Shown here piece by piece: positions 7,717 through 16,350 of a stretch of 64,000 nucleotides of DNA. The number at the start of each line of letters is the position of its first letter. Position 1 is the stretch's first letter. The DNA is from Virgibacillus senegalensis (lineage in GTDB: Bacteria; Bacillota; Bacilli; Bacillales; Amphibacillaceae), in the NCBI RefSeq assembly GCF_000821245.2, contig NZ_LN611423.1:135654-199653 (forward strand). Direction: 5' to 3'. The notes beneath the pieces were generated by a model that was not told where the DNA came from, did not search any database, and saw only the letters and a program-made list of their open reading frames with translations. The position numbers and the translations under genes are program-made.

Positions 7717-8652
7717 TTAGGACTTTTCCAGTCTTGCTGCTTTTTTTGCTTCTTCTTTTTCCACAAAGCTTTCCGGTACAAAATACTCTATGTGGCGGTA
7801 AAGGTTGACGAATTCTCCCGGCAAATCGCCACCGTATTCCCCGTCAACATTCAGCTGCATCTTTTCTTCCGTGTGTACTTTAATCCGGTTTGCCCTTGTA
7901 TGGAATAAGAGTGGATCATCCAAATGAGCTCCTCTTAATGCCAAGGTGGCAATACGGATAAACTCAGCTATGTTGGCTTTTTTCAATATTAGCAGATCGA
8001 ACAGGCCGTCATCCATGGTCGCGCCTGGTGCCAATTTTTCAAAGCCGCCTACAGAATTGGTGTTTGCAACCAAAAACAGCATGATTTCGTCCGTGAATAC
8101 TTTGCCGTCATACTCGATGGTTACTTTGGTCGGGCGTAACGATGGCAGCATTTCGACTCCCTTCAAATAATACGCCAGTTGACCAAGCACGGTTTTAAGC
8201 TTGCTTGGCACTTCGTAAGAAAGCTCTGTCAGCTTCCCACCGCCGGCTATGTTCATGAAATATTGGTCGTTTACCTGTCCGATATCAAGTGCTTTGACCC
8301 GATCTTCCAGGATGACATCCACCGCTTTTGCAATATTACGCGGAATGTGCAGCGCACGAGCCAAGTCATTGGTCGTCCCGACAGGAATGATGCCTAGCTT
8401 CGGCCGGTATTCATTGCCGGCAATGCCATTGATGACTTCGTTGATTGTTCCGTCTCCGCCAGCTGCGACTACGATATCAAATTTTCGATCCACCGCTGTC
8501 TGAGCAGCCTTCGTAGCGTCTCCCGCACAGGTAGTAGCATGGGCCGATGTTTCGTACCCTGCTTGTTCTAACGATTGAAGAACGCCGGGAAGTTCTTTTT
8601 TAAAGGCTTCTCGACCTGATGTTGGATTGTAAATAATACGGGCCCTTTTCAT
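7717..8652 (-). CDS. dgkB: Diacylglycerol kinase (DgkB/DagK)
   Basis: A soluble lipid kinase that phosphorylates diacylglycerol, recycling it from lipoteichoic acid synthesis into phospholipid. The 311-residue protein starts MKRARIIYNPTSGRE, has the ATP-binding GGDGTINEVINGI motif and the following GIIPVGTTNDLARAL segment, and ends in the acidic DGEYGGDLPGE region typical of DAGK catalytic proteins. The frame opens at 8679, but GGGGGAG is 5 nt before the ATG at 8652. In B. subtilis dgkB (yerQ) lies between gatCAB and yefA, matching this order. Terminators on both sides suggest independent transcription. Confidence 0.93.
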   Translation of the reverse strand: MKRARIIYNPTSGREAFKKELPGVLQSLEQAGYETSAHATTCAGDATKAAQTAVDRKFDIVVAAGGDGTINEVINGIAGNEYRPKLGIIPVGTTNDLARALHIPRNIAKAVDVILEDRVKALDIGQVNDQYFMNIAGGGKLTELSYEVPSKLKTVLGQLAYYLKGVEMLPSLRPTKVTIEYDGKVFTDEIMLFLVANTNSVGGFEKLAPGATMDDGLFDLLILKKANIAEFIRIATLALRGAHLDDPLLFHTRANRIKVHTEEKMQLNVDGEYGGDLPGEFVNLYRHIEYFVPESFVEKEEAKKAARLEKS

Positions 8653-8859
8653 AAGGTCTCCCCCTGTTCCATCTATCATTGCAGGCAGCTGCCAAAAACA
8701 GTCTGCCTAATACAAAAAACAAAGACAAGCACCGTTTGCTAGTCCATCTTCCATCATAGCCCTTTTCTGTTGGTTTGAAAAGTTTTTTTACCATAATTTG
8801 AATCAAGAATCACATCAAACCTGCAACAAAGCTTGATATTGTTGGATTTTCGCATGTTT

Positions 8860-8896
8860 AAAAAGAGGATCGCTCCATGATGGAAGCCATCCCCCT
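8860..8896 (-). terminator. Terminator after gatB
   Basis: GGATGGCTTCC pairs with GGAGCGATCC around ATCAT on the minus strand, followed by TCTTTTT. It ends the gatCAB operon. Confidence 0.8.
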
Positions 8897-8906
8897 TTTC
8901 GCTATA

Positions 8907-10337
8907 TTAGCGTTTATCCATTTCCTCTTTCAAAATCTTGTTGACCATTGGCGGATTTGCCTGGCCTTTTGTAGCCTTCATCACTTGACCGACCAAGAAT
9001 CCTAGTGCGCGGTCTTTTCCATTTTTATAGTCGATGATTGACTGTTCATTTTCGTCGAGGATGCCGGTCACAATTTCCTTTAACTGTCCTTCATCGGAAA
9101 TTTGTACGAGCCCTTTGTCCTTGACGATTTGTTCTGGATCTCCGCCTTTTTCCACTAGCTCAGCGAATACCTTCTTCGCGATTTTAGAAGAAATTGTTCC
9201 ATCCTCGATCAGCTTGATCATTTTCGCCAATCCTTCTGGTGTCAAAGCAAGATCATGCAGTTCGACCTGCTGTTTATTCATGTAGGCAGACACTTCCCCC
9301 ATGAGCCAGTTGGAAGCCTGCTTGATGTCTGCACCCTTTTGAATGGCTTCTTCGAAGAAGTCCGACATTTCCTTCGTACTCGTTAGGACCATTGCATCGT
9401 AGGCAGGAAGCTCCAATTCGTTTATATAACGCTGCTTACGGGCATCCGGCAGCTCCGGAATTTCCGAGCGAATACGCTCTTTCCAAGCTTCATCGATATA
9501 CAACGGCACCAAGTCCGGTTCCGGGAAGTAGCGGTAATCGTCCGAGCCCTCTTTCACGCGCATCAAAATCGTTTCCTTTGTTTGTTCATCATAACGGCGT
9601 GTTTCCTGCAGGATTTCTCCTCCAGAAAGCAGCACTTTCTGCTGGCGCTTTTCTTCGAACTCGAGCCCTTTTTGGACAAACGAGAAGGAGTTCAAGTTTT
9701 TCAGTTCCGTTTTCGTACCGAATTCCTCCTGTCCGATTGGACGAATGGACAAGTTGGCGTCACAACGTAACGAGCCTTCTTCCATCTTACAATCGGATAC
9801 GCCGGTGTACTGAATGATGTTTTTCAGTTTCTCCAAATAAGCATACGCCTCTTCCGGAGAGCGCAAATCCGGCTCCGAGACGATTTCGATCAGTGGCGTG
9901 CCCTGACGGTTATAATCAACCAGCGAGTATCCGTCGTCACTGTGCGTAAGCTTACCGGCATCTTCCTCCAAATGGAGTCGGGTAATTCCGATTTTTTTCT
10001 TCTGCCCGTCTACCTCGATTTCAATCCAACCGTTTTCTCCGATCGGCTGGTCAAACTGGGAGATTTGATACGCTTTCGGATTGTCCGGATAGAAATAGTT
10101 TTTCCGGTCAAATTTTGTGTCGGTGGCAATCTCACAATTCAGCGCCATTGCCGCCTTCATCGCAAAGTTGACTGCCTCCTCGTTAAGTACCGGCAGTACT
10201 CCCGGATAACCTAAATCAATCGGGTTGACGTTGCTATTCGGTTCAGCGCCGAAGTGGTTGAAGCTAGGGCTGAATATTTTGGAATCTGTTTTCAATTCGA
10301 CGTGGACTTCCAAGCCGATGATTGTTTCAAAGTTCAT
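8907..10337 (-). CDS. gatB: Asp/Glu-tRNA amidotransferase subunit B
   Basis: The tRNA-binding and kinase subunit of GatCAB. The complex converts Glu-tRNA(Gln) and Asp-tRNA(Asn) to the amide forms in organisms lacking GlnRS or AsnRS. At 476 residues it is full length. It begins [15 protein letters not shown], contains [16 protein letters not shown] active-site sequence ([20 protein letters not shown]), and ends with the helical and YqeY-like tail domains ([20 protein letters not shown]). It shares its first base with the last base of the gatA stop codon (ATGA-type junction near 10337), so it is translationally coupled. It is the last gene of the gatCAB operon. Confidence 0.97.
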   Translation of the reverse strand: MNFETIIGLEVHVELKTDSKIFSPSFNHFGAEPNSNVNPIDLGYPGVLPVLNEEAVNFAMKAAMALNCEIATDTKFDRKNYFYPDNPKAYQISQFDQPIGENGWIEIEVDGQKKKIGITRLHLEEDAGKLTHSDDGYSLVDYNRQGTPLIEIVSEPDLRSPEEAYAYLEKLKNIIQYTGVSDCKMEEGSLRCDANLSIRPIGQEEFGTKTELKNLNSFSFVQKGLEFEEKRQQKVLLSGGEILQETRRYDEQTKETILMRVKEGSDDYRYFPEPDLVPLYIDEAWKERIRSEIPELPDARKQRYINELELPAYDAMVLTSTKEMSDFFEEAIQKGADIKQASNWLMGEVSAYMNKQQVELHDLALTPEGLAKMIKLIEDGTISSKIAKKVFAELVEKGGDPEQIVKDKGLVQISDEGQLKEIVTGILDENEQSIIDYKNGKDRALGFLVGQVMKATKGQANPPMVNKILKEEMDKR

Positions 10338-11806
10338 TAGTTGGCACCTCCCAATTCAGGCTGTTTTTTATGGTGGTCGGTTGCCTGTTCAAACGCATAA
10401 GCGGTCCGCAGCATCGTTGCTTCGTCAAAATGCTTGCTGATGATTTGCAGTCCGATCGGCAATCCCTCACTGGAGAAGCCGCACGGTACGGACATACCCG
10501 GGACGCCTGCAAGGTTTACCGGGATCGTCAAAATGTCGTTCGTGTACATAGTAAGCGGATCATCGATGATTTCCCCGACCTTGAATGCAGGAGTCGGAGT
10601 CGTCGGTCCGACGATGACATCGTAATCTTCAAATACTTTTTCAAAGTCATTTTTGATTAATGTCCTTACCTTTTGTGCTTTCTTGTAGTAAGCATCATAG
10701 TAACCGGAGCTCAATGCGAACGTTCCGAGCATAATCCGGCGCTTCACTTCATCGCCAAATCCTTCGCTGCGAGAGCGTTTGAACATGTCCAGCATGTTAT
10801 CTGCCTGCTGGGAGCGAACACCGTAACGGACACCGTCAAAACGAGCCAGGTTTGCCGAAGCCTCGGAAGAAGAAAGCAGATAGTACGCTGCTACTGCATA
10901 GCGTGAATGTGGCAGAGATACTTCTTCCCAGGTAGCACCTAAATCTTCATATACTTTTAAAGCATCAAGCACTGCCTGTTTCACTTCAGGATTAACCCCC
11001 TCGGATAAGTACTCGGAAGGTACAGCTATCTTTAATCCTTTCACACCCTGGGCGAGAGTCTCTGTATAGTTAGGAATTTCGACATTTGCAGAGGTAGCAT
11101 CCATCGGATCATGCCCGACGATTGCCTGCAGCAAATGAGCATTGTCTTCCACCGTACGAGTGATCGGTCCGATTTGATCCAGGGAAGAAGCAAATGCGAC
11201 TAATCCGAATCGGGAAACAAGTCCATAGGTTGGTTTTGAACCGACGACGCCACAAAAAGCGGCTGGCTGACGGATCGATCCGCCTGTATCGGAACCTAGT
11301 GAAAAGAACACTTCCTTTGCTGCAACTGCTGCAGCAGAACCACCGCTTGAACCACCTGGAACATAATCGGTATTCCACGGATTACGTGTCGCAAAGTAAC
11401 TGGAGTTTTCATTGGAGGATCCCATGGCAAACTCGTCCATGTTCAACTTTCCAATTGTCACGGTATTTTCTTTCTGCAGTTTTTCGATTACGGTTGCATC
11501 ATACAAAGGATCGGTAAAGTTATCGAGAAACTGACTGGCACATGTGGTGCGCAAGCCCTTGGTTACAATATTGTCCTTAATCCCGATTGGCAGACCAAAC
11601 AACAGGGAATTGGCGTCTCCTGCCTGTTGATCAAGCTCTTCTGCCTTGGCCTTTGCCTTTTCCTCATCCAGCGTCAGAAACGCTTTGACTTGATCATCGA
11701 CCTCATGGATGCGATTGTATGACTCAGCAACCAAATCGCTGACGGTTATTTCTTTGTTATGTAGCTTGTCCTGTAACTGTTTTAACGTATAATCAAAAAG
11801 CGACAT
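10337..11806 (-). CDS. gatA: Asp/Glu-tRNA amidotransferase subunit A
   Basis: The glutaminase subunit of GatCAB, which releases ammonia from glutamine for transamidation. The 489-residue protein is an amidase-signature enzyme. The Lys of [10 protein letters not shown] and the paired Ser residues of the [13 protein letters not shown] and [12 protein letters not shown] loops form the Ser-cisSer-Lys triad. The start at 11806 has GGGAGGC upstream. It lies between gatC (15-nt gap) and gatB (1-nt overlap), the universal Firmicute order. Confidence 0.97.
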   Translation of the reverse strand: MSLFDYTLKQLQDKLHNKEITVSDLVAESYNRIHEVDDQVKAFLTLDEEKAKAKAEELDQQAGDANSLLFGLPIGIKDNIVTKGLRTTCASQFLDNFTDPLYDATVIEKLQKENTVTIGKLNMDEFAMGSSNENSSYFATRNPWNTDYVPGGSSGGSAAAVAAKEVFFSLGSDTGGSIRQPAAFCGVVGSKPTYGLVSRFGLVAFASSLDQIGPITRTVEDNAHLLQAIVGHDPMDATSANVEIPNYTETLAQGVKGLKIAVPSEYLSEGVNPEVKQAVLDALKVYEDLGATWEEVSLPHSRYAVAAYYLLSSSEASANLARFDGVRYGVRSQQADNMLDMFKRSRSEGFGDEVKRRIMLGTFALSSGYYDAYYKKAQKVRTLIKNDFEKVFEDYDVIVGPTTPTPAFKVGEIIDDPLTMYTNDILTIPVNLAGVPGMSVPCGFSSEGLPIGLQIISKHFDEATMLRTAYAFEQATDHHKKQPELGGAN

Positions 11807-11821
11807 GCTTTGTAAGCCTCC

Positions 11822-12112
11822 CTATTCAAGTATTGATGGCACACGGAACTGACCATCTTGTTTGTCTGGCGCATTCTTCAGCGCGTCTTCTTTCTCAATC
11901 CACTTTCTAGGCTCATCCTTGCGCATGACATTTTTCAAGTCCAAGACGTGAGTAGTCGGTTCTACATCATCGGTGTTCAATTCGTTCAAGCTTTCCGCAT
12001 AATGGATAATAGCATCCAACTGTTTTGTCATTTTTTCGGCTTCTTCCTCGCTGATCGCCAAACGGGCCAAATGGGCCACATGTTTTACCTGTTCCTTCGA
12101 GATGTTGGACAT
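11822..12112 (-). CDS. gatC: Asp/Glu-tRNA amidotransferase subunit C
   Basis: The small subunit that wraps around and stabilises GatA in the GatCAB complex. The 96-residue protein has the typical opening [20 protein letters not shown] and the later [19 protein letters not shown]. The frame can be read from GTG at 12121, but GGAGGTGA is best placed for the ATG at 12112. It is the first gene of the operon, about 95 nt from the predicted promoter. Confidence 0.95.
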   Translation of the reverse strand: MSNISKEQVKHVAHLARLAISEEEAEKMTKQLDAIIHYAESLNELNTDDVEPTTHVLDLKNVMRKDEPRKWIEKEDALKNAPDKQDGQFRVPSILE

Positions 12113-12208
12113 CTCAGTCACCTCCGCTTATTTTATTCGTCTATAAAAAGGCTCTCCGCTTTTAACGGTTTGACAAGCCACTTGTTACGAATAGAAGCAA
12201 TATTTATG

Positions 12209-12238
12209 ATAATAGCAAAAAAACCGGACGATTGGCAA
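12209..12238 (-). promoter_or_regulatory. Sigma-A promoter of gatCAB
   Basis: On the minus strand TTGCCA, an 18-nt spacer and TATTAT, upstream of gatC. Confidence 0.55.
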
Positions 12239-12379
12239 CTTGTACAACAGTCCGCTATCTGCTATTTTACCACGTTTCGACAGCTTGCTGAAACGGAATA
12301 CCTTAATGAAGAAAAAGGCTTGCCCATTAATCATTAACCCTCAAACGGACAGCCCTTTCCTCTTCAAGGAATATAAAGA

Positions 12380-12417
12380 AAAAAAATCACCAGTGCACCT
12401 ATTTGCACTGGTGATCT
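12380..12417 (-). terminator. Terminator after the proline symporter
   Basis: ATCACCAGTGC pairs perfectly with GCACTGGTGAT on the minus strand, followed by TTTTTTTTC. It is a strong hairpin about 45 nt past the stop. Confidence 0.88.
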
Positions 12418-12461
12418 TCTTAGACTTCAGAGCCTTTCCCTTTCGAACAGCTCCCAACAAT

Positions 12462-13976
12462 TTAATATTGAGATTTTGCTTCTTCAAACTCCGCTTCAGC
12501 CTCTGGATGCGGCTTGCCTGCCATACTGACAAGCACTGCGACGATTAGGTTAAGCACAAAGCCTGGGACGATTTCGTAAAGGTCGAAAATGCCGCCCGAT
12601 AAAAAGTCTCCCCAGATAACAACCGTGATAGCCCCGACGATGATTCCAGCAAGGGCACCGTTTCTGGTGATGCCTTTCCAGAACAAGGACAGTAAGATAA
12701 TCGGACCGAATGCGGCACCGAACCCTGCCCATGCATAACTAACCAAATCCAATACGGAACTCTCTGGGTTGGAAGCAACAACTGTGGCAATCAAAGCAAT
12801 AACAATAACAGCTGCACGGCCAACCCATACCAATTCACGCTCGCTTGCGTTTTTGCGTAAAATCGCTTTGTAAAAGTCTTCTGCTACAGCAGAAGAAGAA
12901 ACAAGCAGTTGCGAGTCAATGGTACTCATGATAGCAGAAAGGATTGCTGCCAACAGGATACCGGCGATAATTGGATCGAACAAGATCTGTGAGAATGCAA
13001 TAAAGATTTTTTCCGAGTCTGCCAGCATTTGTACACCGTTCTCATTGACTACTTCAATACCGAATTGAGACAGCATGCCCACGTCCTGGGTATTGATAAA
13101 CGCAAGACCGGCAAAACCGGTAAACACGGCTCCATACAAGCCAAGAATCATCCACGAGGTACCGATGAATTTAGCCATCGGAACATCCTTCGGTGAACGC
13201 AGCGCCATAAAACGCGTGATGATGTGTGGCTGTCCAAAGTAACCTAGCCCCCATGCAAAGGATGAAAGGATAGAAATGACACCAACACCTGCCACCATAT
13301 TCAGATGGGAAGGGTCGATTTGACCAACTGCATCAACTGTAGCATCCCAGCCACCGATCACAAAAATGGCACGAACTGGAACGACAATCAATGCGACAAA
13401 CATTAAGATCCCTTGAATAAAGTCAGTCCAGCTTACTGCCAGGAAACCGCCAAGGAATGTATAAGAAACAATAACGATAGCACCGATCCACAGTGCCTGA
13501 TTGTAGGATAAGCCAAATGATGCTTCAAACAGCTTGGCGCCACCTACCATACCGGATGATGTGTAAAAAGTGAAGAAAACTAAAATGACAATAGCTGAAA
13601 TTACACGCAGTATGTGGGATGAATCGCGGAAACGATTTTCCAGGAAATCTGGAATCGTGATAGAGTTGTTAGAAACTTCGGTGTATACACGTAAACGCTT
13701 AGCGACAAATTGCCAGTTAAGATAAGCCCCGATTGAAAGTCCAACTGCCATCCAGCCTTCTGCAAGACCAGTTGCATAAATGGCTCCAGGTAAACCGAGT
13801 AATAACCAACTACTCATATCCGAAGCACCGGCACTTAAAGCGGCAACACCAGGTCCGAGCCTTCTGCCTCCAAGTACGTAATCTGATAAATCATTCGTTA
13901 AACGATATGAAATTACTCCGATTAATAGCATACCGATCAGGTACACAATAAAAGTTATTAATGTAGCTGTTCCCAT
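12462..13976 (-). CDS. putP: Sodium/proline symporter (PutP/OpuE)
   Basis: A solute:sodium symporter family protein of 504 residues with about 13 hydrophobic helices, importing proline with Na+. Landmarks are the early YVLGGRRLGPGVAALSAGAS, the long SSF signature region around GLGYFGQPHIITRFMALRS, and the end of the transmembrane region before a charged C-terminus. In B. subtilis the osmoregulated proline transporter OpuE lies next to gatCAB, so this is probably the OpuE counterpart. PutP and OpuE cannot be separated by sequence alone, and rocA nearby also fits a catabolic role. A 35-aa membrane protein is encoded 6 nt upstream. Confidence 0.93.
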   Translation of the reverse strand: MGTATLITFIVYLIGMLLIGVISYRLTNDLSDYVLGGRRLGPGVAALSAGASDMSSWLLLGLPGAIYATGLAEGWMAVGLSIGAYLNWQFVAKRLRVYTEVSNNSITIPDFLENRFRDSSHILRVISAIVILVFFTFYTSSGMVGGAKLFEASFGLSYNQALWIGAIVIVSYTFLGGFLAVSWTDFIQGILMFVALIVVPVRAIFVIGGWDATVDAVGQIDPSHLNMVAGVGVISILSSFAWGLGYFGQPHIITRFMALRSPKDVPMAKFIGTSWMILGLYGAVFTGFAGLAFINTQDVGMLSQFGIEVVNENGVQMLADSEKIFIAFSQILFDPIIAGILLAAILSAIMSTIDSQLLVSSSAVAEDFYKAILRKNASERELVWVGRAAVIVIALIATVVASNPESSVLDLVSYAWAGFGAAFGPIILLSLFWKGITRNGALAGIIVGAITVVIWGDFLSGGIFDLYEIVPGFVLNLIVAVLVSMAGKPHPEAEAEFEEAKSQY

Positions 13977-13982
13977 GTTTTC

Positions 13983-14090
13983 CTATTCTCTCCTCTCAGT
14001 AAATAACGTGATAATGGACAAGATAATCAAAATTGGCATAGGTACAAATAGCCAAAACCAGGTGGAACCAGTGAGTGCGAAATCCTCCAT
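13983..14090 (-). CDS. Small symporter-associated membrane protein, 35 aa
   Basis: A very short gene directly upstream of the proline symporter, with 6 nt between its stop and the symporter ATG. Starting at ATG 14090, behind AAGGAGGGGG, it encodes 35 residues: MEDFALTGSTW, a single hydrophobic helix (FWLFVPMPILIILSIITLF) and a charged tail TERRE. The perfect ribosome site and tight spacing support translation. Small single-helix partners are known beside some Na+-coupled symporters (for example MetS with MetP), so an accessory-subunit role is inferred. It also positions the symporter ribosome site through translational coupling. Confidence 0.72.
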   Translation of the reverse strand: MEDFALTGSTWFWLFVPMPILIILSIITLFTERRE

Positions 14091-14405
14091 TTTTCCCCCT
14101 CCTTTTTTTATACATTATGTATGCATTTTCGTTTTTATCATTGCGTGAAGGGTAAAAGCGAAAATACAGACAGAACTACTTAACTATATCATATATCATT
14201 TTTCAGAACATTAAAATATTTATTGAAACAACATTCCTATTAATAATTATGCAATATTTTATCGTTTTTTGTTTATATTTTGGGTTTAGGATAATATCTA
14301 TTCACTAAAACTAATAAAATTAAGTGCGTATTTTCCTGGGAAGCATTTTGATTCATCCGTTAATTCCAGCCTTTTAAAGGATCATCTTTCCCTTTGAACC
14401 TTTGG
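14091..14405. other. Upstream region of the symporter, no gene seen
   Basis: An A+T-rich stretch with no convincing open frame. It must contain the promoter of the small protein and symporter genes, but I found no well-matched -35/-10 pair or clear sigma-B sequence. Confidence 0.4.
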
Positions 14406-14448
14406 CAAAAAAAGACCCGGAACAACGTTTATGAAACGCCATTCCGGG
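14406..14448 (-). terminator. Terminator after the repeat-peptide gene
   Basis: CCCGGAATGGCGTTT pairs with AAACGTTGTTCCGGG on the minus strand, followed by TCTTTTTTT. A second, weaker perfect hairpin (AAAGCAATTT / AAATTGCTTT) lies at 14479-14500, between the stop codon and this site. Confidence 0.85.
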
Positions 14449-14502
14449 CAAGTAAGGTTTAGTAGGTAGTAGTATAATTAAAGCAATTTGGAAATTGCTT
14501 TA

Positions 14503-14829
14503 TTAATAAAATAATTTTGTTGAGAAAATGCTTGGTTCTGCATCTTTAGATAAATCAAAGGAGAAAATACTTGGTTCTGCATCCTTCGCTAAGTTAAAAG
14601 AAAAAATACTTGGTTCTGCGTCTTTGGATAAATCAAAGGAGAAAATACTTGGTTCTGCATCCTTCGCTAAGTTAAAAGAAAAAATACTTGGTTCTGCGTC
14701 TTTGGATAAGTCAAAAGAAAAGATACTTGGTTCCGCATCCTTCACCAAACTATCATAATTCTCACCTGCTAAATATACACCACTTAACAATAATACTCCT
14801 AAAATTAACTTTACTATGTTCCTTTTCAA
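14503..14829 (-). CDS. Secreted multi-copy signalling-peptide precursor (NprX/Phr-like)
   Basis: A 108-residue exported protein, probably the precursor of a quorum-sensing peptide. It starts at TTG 14829 behind AGGAGGGG. Residues 1-22 form a Sec signal (MKRNIVK, then LILGVLLLSGVYLA). From residue 30 the protein is six tandem 13-residue units, KDAEPSIFSF(D/N)L(S/A); the last is degenerate after KDAEPSIFS and ends TKLFY. The core DAEPSIFS is identical in all six. The gene begins 12 nt after the stop of an NprR-like peptide-sensing regulator, the standard receptor-then-peptide order of RRNPP systems. AEPSIFS aligns with the known NprX heptapeptide SKPDIVG at P3 and I5. The role is inferred. A repetitive surface protein is the main alternative. 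Confidence 0.8.
   Translation of the reverse strand: MKRNIVKLILGVLLLSGVYLAGENYDSLVKDAEPSIFSFDLSKDAEPSIFSFNLAKDAEPSIFSFDLSKDAEPSIFSFNLAKDAEPSIFSFDLSKDAEPSIFSTKLFY
14509..14742 (-). repeat. Six tandem 39-bp coding repeats
   Basis: Six in-frame 39-bp units. Units 2 (14665-14703) and 4 (14587-14625) are identical at all 39 positions. Units 3 (14626-14664) and 5 (14548-14586) differ at one. Neighbouring units differ more, so the recent amplification unit is a 78-bp dimer. Confidence 0.93.
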
Positions 14830-14841
14830 ATTAAACCCCTC

Positions 14842-16107
14842 CTAAATTTTTATTAATTGCTCATATGAAAAATTTGCAAGCTTGTAGTACTTTGAAGCCA
14901 ATTTGTACTTACTTTGCCCTTCGTAATGCTTTCCTACCATGTTAGTATAAACGATTAAAGACGCATAGTCCTTCTGTTTTTGTAAGTAGGGTATAAATTC
15001 TCCAACAACTAGTTCTTCAAACTTTTCATCTTCATTATTCAAAGCATAGTTGTATGTTCTTAATTCATAATCATAGATTTTAAATCGGGAACGATCTAAA
15101 TCTTTCATGATTTTATTACCTTCATCTACCATTTCTTTACACATGTCATAGTTTTTATTAACATAATACTCTCTCATTAACGAGGTTATTGCTATAAGTA
15201 TTTCTTTAAGTTTTAAAAACTCCTTCTTCTTTAATACTTCTCTATAACATTTTATTGAATTAGCATTATCTCCTTTAGATGCATATAAGTTAGCTAAATT
15301 AATATTAGTTAATTGAATCAATTCATCATGTTTATTTAGCTTCGCAAGGTGCTGAGCAAGATTATAATTCTTAATAGCTTTGTCGTAAATCCGTATTCTT
15401 CTATAAGAAATTCCAAGAAGAATATGACATTGGGCACAGCGTATAAAGTTGTAATTTTTGCTGTATGCCTCTAGAGCCTTGTTTGCATAATCAATTACTT
15501 CCAATGTGTTACGGAGTTTACTGTATGTAACAGCTAGGGTGTACTTTAAATCAGCGACTTCCGCTTCGGAAAGCTCGATCTGATTCGCTTTCTCTTCAGC
15601 CAATTTGTAGAACCTAATAGCTTGATTGAATTCTTCAATGACCGAATTGTAATTGCCCTTGAATTTCATCCAGAAATACAGCTGGTAGTTATCAAAGGTG
15701 TTGGATACTTCCTTCAAGTTGTTAATCTGCTTCAGAGCTAAATTGACTTCATCCATAATTAGGTAATATCGAATCTTGTGAATTTCAAATAATACCTGGG
15801 TGTGGGAATAATTGTTGTCGATGATCTCCTGCAATTCGTTGAATTTTTTCGTGATCTCTTCCTTGTCGTTGACCTCGAACAACATATCGAACCATTCTTG
15901 ACACTTCTCTTTCAGCAGCGTGTCTTCTTCGCTCTTGATCTCCACCCCGAGCTTGGTGCACAACATGTTGATAACGTCCGTACTTGGCTCTGTTCGGCGA
16001 TTCTCAATCTTGGATAAGTAGGACTCTGAAACAATTCCTTCTGCCAGCTCTTCCTGTGTCATGTTTTGTTTGATTCTATGCAGTTTAATAAAAGGGCCAA
16101 TTTCCAT
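14842..16107 (-). CDS. RRNPP-family peptide-sensing transcriptional regulator (NprR-like)
   Basis: A 421-residue regulator with an N-terminal XRE helix-turn-helix (about residues 5-60: IKLHRIKQNMTQEELAEG, then SYLSKIENRRTEPS). The rest is all-helical tetratricopeptide repeats (about 100-420, for example YNSVIEEFNQAIRFYKLAEE and YRRIRIYDKAIKNYNLAQHL). Length and domain order match NprR (about 423 aa), PlcR and related RRNPP receptors. These bind a re-imported short peptide in the TPR groove and then change DNA binding. The next gene, 12 nt downstream, encodes a signal-peptide protein with six copies of a short peptide, strongly suggesting a cognate pair. Its targets are not visible here; it could control itself or the neighbouring symporter and rocA genes. 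Confidence 0.88.
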   Translation of the reverse strand: MEIGPFIKLHRIKQNMTQEELAEGIVSESYLSKIENRRTEPSTDVINMLCTKLGVEIKSEEDTLLKEKCQEWFDMLFEVNDKEEITKKFNELQEIIDNNYSHTQVLFEIHKIRYYLIMDEVNLALKQINNLKEVSNTFDNYQLYFWMKFKGNYNSVIEEFNQAIRFYKLAEEKANQIELSEAEVADLKYTLAVTYSKLRNTLEVIDYANKALEAYSKNYNFIRCAQCHILLGISYRRIRIYDKAIKNYNLAQHLAKLNKHDELIQLTNINLANLYASKGDNANSIKCYREVLKKKEFLKLKEILIAITSLMREYYVNKNYDMCKEMVDEGNKIMKDLDRSRFKIYDYELRTYNYALNNEDEKFEELVVGEFIPYLQKQKDYASLIVYTNMVGKHYEGQSKYKLASKYYKLANFSYEQLIKI

Positions 16108-16303
16108 AGATTGTCCACCTCGTACATTTAGGGTAAATAACCTATGTTTATAGATGCTTCGTTAGACCAATGGGACTATCTATAAATATGGGTTTTTCCT
16201 GTAATTCCATAATAACACATTTCATAAAAATTCATATTGGGAAAGTTACAGCGTTTTTATACGTTTAAACACACAAAAAACTTTCCTACTTTCCTAAAAA
16301 AAG

Positions 16304-16338
16304 AAACCCAGACCTTTTATATGGAAAAGGTCTGGGTT
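16304..16338 (-). terminator. Terminator after rocA
   Basis: AAACCCAGACCTTTT pairs with AAAAGGTCTGGGTTT. The arms are symmetrical and A/T-flanked, so it could act on both strands, but rocA is the only transcript that clearly needs it. Confidence 0.88.
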
Positions 16339-16350
16339 TTCTCGGTTTTA

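Noticed and set aside
9392..9817. Long plus-strand open frame inside gatB
   Set aside because: It lies wholly opposite a conserved gene and has no ribosome site or recognisable protein features; it is a shadow frame.
14509..14742. Regular tandem repeats that superficially look like a CRISPR array
   Set aside because: The units are contiguous 39-bp in-frame coding repeats without unique spacers, and they encode the repeated peptide.
14528..14758. Plus-strand open frame across the repeat array
   Set aside because: It is the mirror of the 39-bp repeats; it has no ribosome site, while the minus frame has a signal peptide, ribosome site and terminator.
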